Virus record (IMG/VR): IMGVR_UViG_3300009151_000125
Coordinates: 1 to 44,005 of that record
Origin: a virus
Direction: 5' to 3' (one strand)
DNA: 44,005 nt
The notes under the pieces are model-generated. The model searched no databases. It saw only the letters and a list, made by a program, of their open reading frames with translations, and was not told where the DNA came from. The stretch's first letter is position 1. Every line of letters starts with the position of its first letter. The translations under genes and the position numbers were made by a program. Positions 33,803 through 42,364 of this stretch are shown here, in pieces.

Positions 33803-34832
33803 TATAAAAGCCCTTGAACTAATTGAAAAAGGAATGACAGCTAAAACTGTTTCTAAATTAACTGAATCTCAAGTTAATATTTTACATTCAAAATTACTTG
33901 GTGAACAAGGATCTCCGTCAGGAAAAGGTGTTACAACTATAAGTAGTAAAAACCCACAAGCATCTCAAATTGCAAAAAACTTGAATTCACAAGGTGTTAA
34001 TGTTTCAATGACTGAAATTGAGGAAGATGAAACTGATGACTTAACTGACTCTGATGCATTAGCATCTGATGTATTACAAAATGTTACAGGTCAAGACACT
34101 CCTCATGATAATAATGATGAGGCTCCTGATGGAATGGATGATGACTCAGATGATAATAGAAAGATGATGGGTATGGCTGAAGCCAACGATAAAGAAAACA
34201 AACCAAATCCTTGGGCGATATGCCATACACAAGTTGGTCCTAAAAAATCAAGAAAGTGGGAAAGATGTGTAAGAGAAGTAAAAAAACAATTGGGAGAAGG
34301 AAAAAATCCCGTATCTTTATTTTTAGAAAATGAAATTATGAAAATTGTTGAAAGAAATATATTACCAAGAATTACTAAGGGAGATTTAATTAAACATCTT
34401 AATGAGGGAGAAAATTTTGCAACAAAACATATTCAATCGTTTGGAACAAAATCATCTCCAAAAAATAAAAAAGAAGTTGATGAATCAGAACCTGCGGTAT
34501 CACCAACAAAACCAAAAACAAAACCGACAACTGATCCTGGTACAAAACCAAAAAAACCTTCACATCCAGGAAAAAATCCTAATCCAGGTGAAAATCCCTC
34601 ACCGAAAGCTAAAGTAAAGAAAGAAGTTGATGAACAAAATCCATCACCAGCTCCTACAACAAAACCAGCTCCTACAAAGCCAGGTACTAAAAACCCTACA
34701 AAACCAAGACCAAGTCATCCTGGAAAAAATCCTAACCCTGGTGAAAATCCTTCACCAAAGGCTAAGAAAATTTCACCTGAAAATGCAAAAAATGAGGTAA
34801 TTGATGTTATTATTAAAATGTTAGAAAAATAA
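33792..34832 (+). CDS. Pro/Lys-rich repeat protein with NPWAICH motif, 346 aa
   Basis: Start at the ATG at 33792, overlapping the preceding stop. The N-terminus (IKALELIEKGMTAKTVSKLTESQVNIL) is helical, with LLGEQG at 35-40. A conserved motif NPWAICHTQVGPKKSRKWERCVREVKK follows near 136-162; this NPWAxC...KxERCVxxVKK pattern recurs in unknown proteins of many environmental phages. The C-terminal half has two copies of the 19-residue block PSHPGKNPNPGENPSPKAK plus KKEVDE repeats. Probably a flexible virion or scaffold protein. No enzymatic call. Confidence 0.65.
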   Translation: MKTNIKALELIEKGMTAKTVSKLTESQVNILHSKLLGEQGSPSGKGVTTISSKNPQASQIAKNLNSQGVNVSMTEIEEDETDDLTDSDALASDVLQNVTGQDTPHDNNDEAPDGMDDDSDDNRKMMGMAEANDKENKPNPWAICHTQVGPKKSRKWERCVREVKKQLGEGKNPVSLFLENEIMKIVERNILPRITKGDLIKHLNEGENFATKHIQSFGTKSSPKNKKEVDESEPAVSPTKPKTKPTTDPGTKPKKPSHPGKNPNPGENPSPKAKVKKEVDEQNPSPAPTTKPAPTKPGTKNPTKPRPSHPGKNPNPGENPSPKAKKISPENAKNEVIDVIIKMLEK

Positions 34833-34837
34833 ATAAA

Positions 34838-36160
34838 ATGGCAAAGAAATTAAAAGAACAAGTAGAATACGGTAATAGACCTGAAAGAATGGATCCTAAT
34901 TTAGAAAGAAAATTAGGAGACCCTGAAGGTTTATATGCAAAGAATCCTGCAATGAAAAAAGGGTCTCAAGATGTTCAAAGATTGGTAAGCCAAAGATTTG
35001 GTAAAGTTGCCGATAAACTTAAAGAAGTTACGGGTAATAGAAATATTAGTTCTCAACAAGTTCAAGGAATGATTTATCAAGAAATGATGAGGAAACTTCC
35101 AAATATTATGAGAATTGAAAGCGCTCATAAAGAAGAACTTGAACAATTGGCTATTGATGCATCTTTAGAAGAAGGTGAAGTACCTGAAGGATGGTATCAG
35201 ATTGATGCTAAATTGGGTATGCCGGATACTTCTAATTTTAGGTTTAATCCTGAAGAACCAGAAGATGACGAGGAAGAAGATGATGAAGAAGGTGAAGAAA
35301 AACTTCAAATACCTTCATTTGATGTTGAAGATTTGACAGATGAAGAACAATTAGAATTAGAAAAACATAAAAGAAATATTATAAATGCGATTATTCAAGG
35401 AGCAGCAAAAAAAGGACATTACCTTTTCCAAAAGCCCGATGTAAAAGCAAGATTAGATGCTATTGACCCTTCTCTTTACAGAGATTATTTAGGAATTATG
35501 GCAATCAATGATTTCATGTATTTTACAATGGAACAAATGATTGAAATGATGAGTGAAACAGGTCAAGGTGTTGCTGGTAAAGTAGAATTAGGTGATTCAG
35601 ACGATGAAGGAGAAGAAGGTGGAGAAGGTGGAGAAGAAACACCTGACACAAAAATTACAGCTACAGGAATGATTTTCCCAATATTATGTCACGAAATAAT
35701 TAAAGGATTAGAAGAGGCAAAAGGAAGACACGGTCTTCCAACAGATTCTGAAATGAGACAAAAAGTTCAAGGACAAGTTGATACTTTAGCTAACGAACCA
35801 ATGCAATTAAGAATAGGCCCTGAAATTGTAGAAAAACTTAGACACGCTCTACCAGACGCAATGTTTGACGAATCAAACAAAGGTCTAATAAACTGGTTCC
35901 ATATCTTGTTATACCAAATACCAGCCCAAGAATTCTTGGAAATTATAGGAAACGCCATCTCTCAAGATGAATCTAAAGTAAGAAAGGCTACTTCAAAATT
36001 TGAAGAAATTATGAAAGAAGCTCAAAATATGAAAGGTGAATTTGAGGATTATAAAGAAGAAAATGATATCGATTCTGATGATTCTGACGAAAATGACGAA
36101 GATGATGAAGACGGATTAGATGATTTCTTAGGTAGTTTGGGGATATCAAGACCCAAATAA
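34838..36160 (+). CDS. hypothetical acidic head-module protein, 440 aa
   Basis: Begins MAKKLKEQVEY. Helical throughout with two strongly acidic linkers (EEPEDDEEEDDEEGEEK near 140-160 and GDSDDEGEEGGEGG near 250) and an acidic tail (DSDDSDENDEDDEDG). Middle domains (MEQMIEMMSETGQGVAGK; MIFPILCHEIIKGLEEAKGRHG) look globular. It lies 5 bp after the repeat protein and 6 bp before the terminase. In T4 this place is held by gp16 (small terminase) and tail genes, but gp16 is much smaller and I see no matching motif, so I do not call it. Confidence 0.62.
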   Translation: MAKKLKEQVEYGNRPERMDPNLERKLGDPEGLYAKNPAMKKGSQDVQRLVSQRFGKVADKLKEVTGNRNISSQQVQGMIYQEMMRKLPNIMRIESAHKEELEQLAIDASLEEGEVPEGWYQIDAKLGMPDTSNFRFNPEEPEDDEEEDDEEGEEKLQIPSFDVEDLTDEEQLELEKHKRNIINAIIQGAAKKGHYLFQKPDVKARLDAIDPSLYRDYLGIMAINDFMYFTMEQMIEMMSETGQGVAGKVELGDSDDEGEEGGEGGEETPDTKITATGMIFPILCHEIIKGLEEAKGRHGLPTDSEMRQKVQGQVDTLANEPMQLRIGPEIVEKLRHALPDAMFDESNKGLINWFHILLYQIPAQEFLEIIGNAISQDESKVRKATSKFEEIMKEAQNMKGEFEDYKEENDIDSDDSDENDEDDEDGLDDFLGSLGISRPK

Positions 36161-36166
36161 TAATAT

Positions 36167-37927
36167 GTGACTAAAGAACAATTAATTATAGAAGTTACGA
36201 AGTGTATGAGGAACACTCCTTATGCACTTCGTACTTATTTACAGACATTCGATAATACCGTATCCAAATACGTTCCATTAGATTTATTTCCAGACCAAAT
36301 TACCTTAATCGAAGATTACGATAATTACAATGAAAATGTTGCTCTGAAATACAGACAGGCAGGAGTTTCTACAGTTACTGCCGCATGGGCATCAAAAAAA
36401 CTTGCATTCGCAAAAAAAAGTAAGCCAGAAAAGATTCTGATTATTGCCAACAAATTGGATACTGCCGTGGAAATGGCAAACAAGGTTAGAGGATTTACCG
36501 AACAATGGCCAGCATGGGTTGGAATTGGATTCTCCCAAGAAAAAAATTCACAAAGACATTTCAAACTTAATAATGATTGCGAAGTTAAAGCCGTTGCAAC
36601 TTCAAAGGATGCCCTTCGTGGATATACCCCAACCATATTGATATTTGATGAGGCAGCCTACATTGAAGCAGATAGTGATTTCTGGTCTGCCTGTATGGCC
36701 TCACTATCTACGGGTGGTAAGGTTATTGTTGTATCCACACCAAATGGATATGATCCAATCTATTATGAAATTTATGACCAATCATTACGAGGAATGAATG
36801 ATTTCAAAATCTCTGAAATGTATTGGTATAAAGACCCAAGGTATACAAAAGATTTGTATATGGTTAAAACCCCTGATTTAGTTCATTTTTTATTAAACAG
36901 AGAAGATTACCCTAAAGATAGTATTGTTAGTTTACATAATGAAAATCCGTATGAAAGAGACTTACAAATTGTTAAAGACTATATAGACCAAGGGTATAAA
37001 CCATGTTCAACTTGGTTTGAAGGGATGGTTAAAAAGTTAAAGTTTGATAGAAGAAGAGTGGCACAAGAGTTGGAATGTAACTTTTTAGGATCAGGAGATA
37101 ACGTATTCGATTCTGATTTAATGCAAAACATTTCTAAAAATCAATTAAGAGACCCTCAAGCCAAAATGATGGGTGGAAATCTTTGGATATTTAAAGAACC
37201 TGAAAACGGACATAAATACGTCATGGGTGTGGACGTATCAAGAGGGGATTCTGAGGACTTTACTTCAATTCAGATAATTGACTTCGACACGAGAGAACAA
37301 GTCCTTGAATATGTCGGAAAAGTACCTCCAGACGTAACCGCAGAGATTGCTTATAAGTGGGGAACAATGTATAATGCGTATTGTGTTGTAGATTTGACAG
37401 GAGGAATGGGAGTTGCAACGGCAAGAAAAATGCAAGAATTACAATATGCTGGTGGAATGTATGTTGACAATGTTGATACAAGTAATAAGTGGAAATATGA
37501 TCCAAAATTAAATGAAAAAATTCCTGGTATAAATTTTAATAATAAAAGGGTTCAAATTATTGCTTCTCTTGAAGAAGCCGTTAGACATGAATTTAAAGTT
37601 TATTCACATAGGTTATATAATGAAATGAATACCTTCATTTATGTAAATGGAAGACCTGACCATCAAAAGGGTCATCATGATGACTGTATTATGGCAATAT
37701 CTATGGCAATTTATGTTGCAGAAAAATCTTTCCAATCTCTTACAAAGGTAGTTAATCATACCAAGGCTATGCTAAATTCTTGGTCTACAGTAGTTACTGA
37801 AAACAAAAACTCTTCAGAATTTTTCAATCCAATGGTTCCACAAATGGGACGAGATAGTAGACAATATAATTCTGGTCCTACAAAAAAAGACTACGAAACA
37901 TATGGATGGTTATTTGGGGTTAAATAA
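36167..37927 (+). CDS. terL: large terminase subunit (T4 gp17-like)
   Basis: 586 residues (T4 gp17: 610), start GTG. The ATPase has an adenine-binding region near FPDQITLIED, Walker A-type KYRQAGVSTVTA (61-72), Walker B TILIFDEAAYIE (~154-165) and a coupling motif VVSTPNG. The RNase H-like nuclease has GVDVSRGDSEDF (~353-364), VVDLTGGMG and HHDDCIMAISMAI (~503-515), which supply the metal-binding acids. It powers DNA translocation through the portal and cuts the concatemer. The portal gene follows directly, as in T4. Near 100% certain as TerL; the GTG start is the first in-frame codon after the preceding stop that has a plausible position. Confidence 0.97.
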   Translation: MTKEQLIIEVTKCMRNTPYALRTYLQTFDNTVSKYVPLDLFPDQITLIEDYDNYNENVALKYRQAGVSTVTAAWASKKLAFAKKSKPEKILIIANKLDTAVEMANKVRGFTEQWPAWVGIGFSQEKNSQRHFKLNNDCEVKAVATSKDALRGYTPTILIFDEAAYIEADSDFWSACMASLSTGGKVIVVSTPNGYDPIYYEIYDQSLRGMNDFKISEMYWYKDPRYTKDLYMVKTPDLVHFLLNREDYPKDSIVSLHNENPYERDLQIVKDYIDQGYKPCSTWFEGMVKKLKFDRRRVAQELECNFLGSGDNVFDSDLMQNISKNQLRDPQAKMMGGNLWIFKEPENGHKYVMGVDVSRGDSEDFTSIQIIDFDTREQVLEYVGKVPPDVTAEIAYKWGTMYNAYCVVDLTGGMGVATARKMQELQYAGGMYVDNVDTSNKWKYDPKLNEKIPGINFNNKRVQIIASLEEAVRHEFKVYSHRLYNEMNTFIYVNGRPDHQKGHHDDCIMAISMAIYVAEKSFQSLTKVVNHTKAMLNSWSTVVTENKNSSEFFNPMVPQMGRDSRQYNSGPTKKDYETYGWLFGVK

Positions 37928-37928
37928 C

Positions 37929-37936
37929 TATTTATA
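37929..37936 (+). promoter_or_regulatory. phage-type promoter box TATTTATA
   Basis: TATTTATA just after the terminase stop and 37 nt before the portal ATG. Confidence 0.5.
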
Positions 37937-37965
37937 TTATTAAAGTAACAACTTAAAATTATATT

Positions 37966-39792
37966 ATGAGTGATCAAAATCTAACCGTTTGGCAACGTTT
38001 GTCCAAAACTTTTGGCCCAAATTCTTTGCTGAATCAAGATTATCCAACTTTTAAGTTTGATAAAAAAGAATTATTACGTACACCTAATCGTGATGAATAC
38101 GAAAAAGAAAAATTACAAGCACAACAAACTTTTTATTTATCATCCCAATGGGCTAAAGTTGAGAATAATATGTATTCTCAAGCAATGTATTATGAACCGA
38201 CAAGGCTTTCCGCACAATATGATTATGAATCAATGGAATATACTCCTGAGATTTCAGCAGCATTAGATATCTATGCCGAAGAATCAACAACAACAAATGA
38301 AGATGGATTTATTTTACAAATTTATTCTGAATCAAAACGTATCAAATCTGTATTAGCCGATTTATTTAATAACTCTTTGGATATCAATACTAACTTACCA
38401 ATGTGGACAAGAAACACTTGTAAGTATGGTGATAATTTTGTTTATTTAAAACTTGACCCTGAAAAAGGTATTGTTGGGGTTCAACAACTTCCGACAATTG
38501 AAATTGAAAGACATGAAGCGGGAGCAAGTGCAAAAATAACTGTTAACGTTGAAAAACCAGAAAAACCAAAGGCATTAGAATTTACTTGGAAAAATAAAAA
38601 TATGACTTTTCAATCATGGGAAATTGCTCACTTTAGATTATTAGGTGATGATAGAAAACTTCCGTATGGTACTTCTATGTTAGAAAAAGCAAGAAGAATT
38701 TGGAAACAATTATTATTGTCTGAAGATGCAATGTTAATTTATCGTACATCAAGAGCTCCCGAAAGAAGAATGTTTAAAGTATTCGTGGGAAATATGAACG
38801 ATGATGATGTTGAAGCATATGTTCAACGTGTTGCCAACAAATTCAAAAGAGAACAAATTGTTGACCAAAAAACAGGTAATGTGGATATGAGGTTCAACCA
38901 AATGGCTGTTGACCAAGATTATTTTATTCCTGTAAGAGATCCAGCGGCTCCAGATCCAATTACAACCCTACCAGGTGCAACTAACTTATCTGAAATTGCT
39001 GATATTGAATATATTCAAAAGAAATTATTAACAGCTCTTCGTGTTCCAAAAGCATTCTTAGGATTTGAAGAAGTTGTTGGAGATGGTAAAAATTTATCTT
39101 TACAAGATATTAGATTTGCTCGTACAATTAACAGGATTCAAAAAAGTATGTTGCAAGAATTAAATAAAATTGCAATTGTACATTTATTTTTATTGGGATT
39201 TGAAGACGAACTTTCAAATTTTACATTAGGACTTAGCAATCCATCTACACAAGCCGATTTATTAAAGATTGATGTATGGAAAGAAAAAGTTTTACTTTAT
39301 AAAGATCTTGTTGCAGATCCAGGAAATGGTATTCAAGCCACTTCATCAACATGGGCCAAAAAACATATTTTTGGATGGTCTGATGATGAAATTAGATTGG
39401 ATTTACAACAACAAAGAATTGAAAGAGCCGTAGGAGAAGAACTTAAAGCAACTCCAACAGTTATTACTAAAACAGGAATATTTGATAACATAGACAAATT
39501 ATATGGTTCATCTTCAGGAGGAACTGCACCATCAACTTCTACAGCAACTGAGCCACCACCACCAAGTGGAAATTTAGGTGGAGGTGATTTAGGATTACCA
39601 CCGCCACCAGAAGGAGGAACTGAAGCACCTCCACCTGCTGAAGGTGCGGTAACACCAGAATCAAGGATGGACAGTCTCAATATTTTAGTTGAAAATAACT
39701 TAATTGAGGGTACACAATTCTTAGATTTAGGTCAAGGTCAAGATTCTTTAGGAGAAATTTCAAAAGAATTGGATAAGTTATTAAATTCATAA
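37966..39792 (+). CDS. portal vertex protein (T4 gp20-like)
   Basis: 608 residues (T4 gp20: 524), with gp20-type signatures: YEYTPEISAALDIYAEES near 85-105, RTSRAPERRMFKVFVGNM near 260-280, and KAFLGFEEVVGDGKNLSLQDIRFARTINRIQK near 360-395. The C-terminal ~100 residues are a Gly/Pro/Thr linker (EPPPPSGNLGGG) and an acidic helix, which explains the extra length. Twelve copies form the head portal that binds the terminase and starts prohead assembly. It follows the terminase by 38 bp and precedes the prohead core and protease genes, the T4 order. Confidence 0.95.
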   Translation: MSDQNLTVWQRLSKTFGPNSLLNQDYPTFKFDKKELLRTPNRDEYEKEKLQAQQTFYLSSQWAKVENNMYSQAMYYEPTRLSAQYDYESMEYTPEISAALDIYAEESTTTNEDGFILQIYSESKRIKSVLADLFNNSLDINTNLPMWTRNTCKYGDNFVYLKLDPEKGIVGVQQLPTIEIERHEAGASAKITVNVEKPEKPKALEFTWKNKNMTFQSWEIAHFRLLGDDRKLPYGTSMLEKARRIWKQLLLSEDAMLIYRTSRAPERRMFKVFVGNMNDDDVEAYVQRVANKFKREQIVDQKTGNVDMRFNQMAVDQDYFIPVRDPAAPDPITTLPGATNLSEIADIEYIQKKLLTALRVPKAFLGFEEVVGDGKNLSLQDIRFARTINRIQKSMLQELNKIAIVHLFLLGFEDELSNFTLGLSNPSTQADLLKIDVWKEKVLLYKDLVADPGNGIQATSSTWAKKHIFGWSDDEIRLDLQQQRIERAVGEELKATPTVITKTGIFDNIDKLYGSSSGGTAPSTSTATEPPPPSGNLGGGDLGLPPPPEGGTEAPPPAEGAVTPESRMDSLNILVENNLIEGTQFLDLGQGQDSLGEISKELDKLLNS

Positions 39793-39800
39793 TATTTATA
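39793..39800 (+). promoter_or_regulatory. phage-type promoter box TATTTATA
   Basis: TATTTATA directly after the portal stop, 23 nt before the ATG at 39816. Confidence 0.5.
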
Positions 39801-39815
39801 TCAAAACTATCACTA

Positions 39816-40511
39816 ATGACTTTCGGACAAGTAAAATCCATAATTGAAACAAGTTTAATTGAATCCTACAAGAATGAGTCGGATTTCAAAAAATCTTTAA
39901 GAGAATTCAAACATAATGTATTGAGTAATAAAACTATGTCAAAGGTATACTCATTATATGACCAGTTAACTACTCCACAGGGGTTATCTGAATCTGATGC
40001 CAAAGATTTTTTAGAAGAAGGTATTAATGTTATCCAAAAATTATTAAAGGATATTAAATTACCTAAAACAGTTTCCGAATCAAGAAATGAATATTCTGAC
40101 ATTGATACATTAGTTTATATTAATAAAATTAATTTATTGGAGAGAGTAACTTCAAAGAAAAAAATTATTAATATTTTAACTTCAGAAAAAAAGACGTTAA
40201 AAGAAACAATTAATATTCCAATTAAATCAATGGTTAGTATTGCTAATCAAACTCTTAGAAGTTATATTGAAAATTTGAGTGAGAATGATAAAAAAGAATT
40301 TTTACAATTAATTTCTGAAGATACTAAAACTTTAGAAACTAAATTTGAAACACTTCGAGAAAGTACTATAGTTAAATTAAATTCTATTTTAGAAAAAGAA
40401 GAAGAATTTGAAATAAAAACAAAAATTTCTGAAACAATTGATAGAATCAAAAATGAAAAATTTGATCAATTAAACTTCTTAAAATTAAAAAATTTAGAAA
40501 ACTCTATTTAA
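39816..40511 (+). CDS. probable prohead core-type protein, 231 aa
   Basis: A highly charged helical protein (SLIESYKNESDFKKSLREFKHNVL; FDQLNFLKLKNLENSI) with no cysteine, membrane helix or enzyme motif. In T4 the gap between portal (gp20) and protease (gp21) holds the small core proteins gp67 and gp68, so a core or assembly role is suggested by position only. Its final 18 bp overlap the 3' end of the convergent bS21 gene. Confidence 0.6.
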   Translation: MTFGQVKSIIETSLIESYKNESDFKKSLREFKHNVLSNKTMSKVYSLYDQLTTPQGLSESDAKDFLEEGINVIQKLLKDIKLPKTVSESRNEYSDIDTLVYINKINLLERVTSKKKIINILTSEKKTLKETINIPIKSMVSIANQTLRSYIENLSENDKKEFLQLISEDTKTLETKFETLRESTIVKLNSILEKEEEFEIKTKISETIDRIKNEKFDQLNFLKLKNLENSI

Positions 40512-40688
40512 TTTTTTACTTTGAATATATTTCGCTTTTAAAATTTCGGTTCTTCTTAGAACCGATTTCTTTTTATACTCTTTCCTCTCAAATAAAATTT
40601 GATTCTGTTTTGTTTTAATTATTTTAGACTTTAATTTTTTAAGAGATTTCTCAATGTTTTCATTATTTTTTATTTCAACTATTATCAT
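40494..40688 (-). CDS. rpsU: phage-encoded ribosomal protein bS21
   Basis: 64 residues, the size of Bacteroidetes bS21. The pattern fits: IIVEIKNNENIEKSLKKLKSKI (compare 'I.V..gEnId.ALKr.Krk' of bS21), a basic middle KKSVLRRTEILKAKYIQSKK (compare 'kPSv.rR.e...AqYiq'), and net charge strongly positive. bS21 sits at the 30S platform near the 16S 3' end, and in Bacteroidetes it helps hide the anti-Shine-Dalgarno sequence. A phage copy could replace host bS21 and shift initiation towards phage mRNA. It is the only minus-strand gene in the head module, overlaps the 3' end of the gene before it by 18 bp, and has no strong SD upstream. Confidence 0.85.
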   Translation of the reverse strand: MIIVEIKNNENIEKSLKKLKSKIIKTKQNQILFERKEYKKKSVLRRTEILKAKYIQSKKLNRVF

Positions 40689-40781
40689 ATATTAAAAATA
40701 TCTCATTTTTTATAAAAATTTGATTGTGGAGAATATATTTGTTATTTTTTAACAAATAAACGTATAATAATATGAAAATTA

Positions 40782-41216
40782 ATGAAAAAGGGTAAAAGTG
40801 TAAAAATAAATCTGTATTATCCAATTAAGTCCACTTATGGAACTGTGGATTCGAAAAATTTAAAATCAGTCTACATAAACATCCAATCATGGGTTACACC
40901 AAAATTTGAACAAGATAATTGGAACCGAATTGTAGGAAATTTAAATAGAGAGATAAAACATTCAGTTTTTAATTCAATCCCATTATCAATCTTTAAAGAA
41001 AAAAGTATTGTTGATTTAGATTTACGAACAAGCGGGATATCACATGGAAAAAAATCATTTTTTAATTTAGAAGTTAATTTATATACAACAATTGAAGTTG
41101 ATTTTAAATCTCAAGAAATTAAAGAATCAATAAAAAAGATTATTAAAAATATATTCAATAATAACATAAATGAAAACAAATATTTTGAGTTTTCAATATC
41201 AAAAAAAATAAACTAA
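40782..41216 (+). CDS. hypothetical protein, 144 aa
   Basis: A basic beta-rich protein (MKKGKSVKINLYYPIKSTYG; YINIQSWVTPKFEQDNW; NLEVNLYTTIEVDF) with a Lys/Asn-rich helical end. The ATG at 40782 is used; an ATG at 40772 belongs to a frame that stops after seven codons. No family recognised. Located between bS21 and the prohead protease in the head module. Confidence 0.62.
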   Translation: MKKGKSVKINLYYPIKSTYGTVDSKNLKSVYINIQSWVTPKFEQDNWNRIVGNLNREIKHSVFNSIPLSIFKEKSIVDLDLRTSGISHGKKSFFNLEVNLYTTIEVDFKSQEIKESIKKIIKNIFNNNINENKYFEFSISKKIN

Positions 41217-41259
41217 TCAATAAACTATTTATTATTAGATATTTATTTTAAAACCCTTG

Positions 41260-41976
41260 ATGAAAAATCTTAGAATATTAGAAGCGAACGAACTTGGTCA
41301 TGGTATCCTAGTTGAAATGGATGCTGGTTATGTCTCACCAAAAGACAAACATAATTCCAAATTTTTAAAAGAATCTGCAAATTTAGATTATAGAAATCCA
41401 TTTGAATTTTATGCTGTTCTTCAAAAATTTGACACACCAAATAGAAATGGTAGATTTTATCCTGAAAGAATCCTTAAAAGAGAATCTGAAAATTATAAAA
41501 AAACTATTGCTAAAGGTTTATCGACCTCAGAACTAAATCATCCAGAATCTTCTCTTATTGATTTAGATAGAGTATCTCACATCATAACAGATATATGGTG
41601 GGATAAAAATATATTAATGGGTAAGTTAAAACTATTAACTTCACCAGGATTTCATGAAACTGGAGTAGTATCTACAAAAGGGGATATTGCTGCAAATTTA
41701 ATGAGACAAGGTGTTACTTTAGGTATATCATCTCGTGGAGTTGGATCACTTAAAAAAGTTGGAGAAAGAAATGAAGTACAAGATGATTTTGAATTAATTT
41801 GTTTTGACTTGGTATCATCTCCATCAACTCCAGGAGCTTACTTATTTTCAAACCCTGAAGATAGAAATAAATACGAAGAAAATTTAGATGAAGAAAAAAA
41901 TCGTAAAGAACCAAATCAATTTGTTGATAAGTCTGTTGACTTAATGAAAAAATTAAACGATTTTTTAGGCAAATAA
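41260..41976 (+). CDS. prohead maturation protease (T4 gp21-like)
   Basis: 239 residues from the ATG at 41260 (a TTG directly before it is possible). Key sites of the gp21-type serine protease family are visible: GRFYPERIL (65-73), STSELNHPESS (catalytic His94), and GISSRGVGSL (nucleophile Ser157/158). T4 gp21 cleaves after Glu in (L/I)-x-E sites of core, capsid and internal proteins during head maturation. Many virion candidates in this window carry [ILV]xEQ after a helical N-terminus, which fits such a protease. The gene lies between portal and the gp22-like core gene, as in T4. Confidence 0.9.
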   Translation: MKNLRILEANELGHGILVEMDAGYVSPKDKHNSKFLKESANLDYRNPFEFYAVLQKFDTPNRNGRFYPERILKRESENYKKTIAKGLSTSELNHPESSLIDLDRVSHIITDIWWDKNILMGKLKLLTSPGFHETGVVSTKGDIAANLMRQGVTLGISSRGVGSLKKVGERNEVQDDFELICFDLVSSPSTPGAYLFSNPEDRNKYEENLDEEKNRKEPNQFVDKSVDLMKKLNDFLGK

Positions 41977-41982
41977 ATAAAT

Positions 41983-42192
41983 ATGGAAGAAAAATATTTT
42001 GTAGCAAAAATTCAGTATGACTTACCTGATGAAAACTCAGGAAAAATTAAAAAAATTAGAGAAGAAAAACTTGTTAAAGGTTATTCTGTTACCGATGTTG
42101 AAGCAAAGGTCACTAAAAAGTATGAAGGATTTACCCATGATTGGAGAATAACTTCAGTATCTGAAAGTAAAATTGATGAAGTAATTGAGTAA
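41983..42192 (+). CDS. DUF4494-like small protein, 69 aa
   Basis: MEEKYFVAKIQYDLPDENSGKIKKIREEKLVKGYSVTDVEAKVTKKY resembles the DUF4494 family of Bacteroidetes and their phages: a strand with K(V/I)xY, a KKxxE(K/P)xLV segment and (S/F)TxxEA before the second helix. Function unknown. It lies 6 bp after the protease stop and before a strong terminator, so it closes this transcript. Confidence 0.7.
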   Translation: MEEKYFVAKIQYDLPDENSGKIKKIREEKLVKGYSVTDVEAKVTKKYEGFTHDWRITSVSESKIDEVIE

Positions 42193-42207
42193 AATCAATC
42201 AATTAAC

Positions 42208-42237
42208 AAAAAAAGTGGTCTATGACCACTTTTTTTG
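42208..42237 (+). terminator. strong terminator before the core-protein gene
   Basis: AAAAGTGGTC-TAT-GACCACTTTT followed by TTT, 15 nt after the DUF4494-like stop. The core gene behind it has its own promoter box. Confidence 0.88.
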
Positions 42238-42336
42238 TTTTATGGAAATATTTATTATAAATAAATAATTTACGTGTCTTATTGTAAAATAAGTTGCTTT
42301 GTTATCGTATAACATAAACTTTTTTCAAGTTGGCAC

Positions 42337-42344
42337 TATTTATA
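42337..42344 (+). promoter_or_regulatory. phage-type promoter box TATTTATA
   Basis: TATTTATA lies 28 nt before the ATG at 42365, between a strong terminator and the core gene, so it must start that transcript. Confidence 0.6.
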
Positions 42345-42364
42345 AGTTAAATAAATAATTTTTC

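Noticed and set aside
34838-36160. Small terminase (gp16) identity for the gene before terL
   Set aside because: At 440 aa it is far longer than gp16, has acidic linkers and shows no helix-turn-helix or gp16-like pattern.
40772-40795. Earlier ATG at 40772 for the gene at 40782
   Set aside because: That frame stops after seven codons. The ATG at 40782 opens the long frame.
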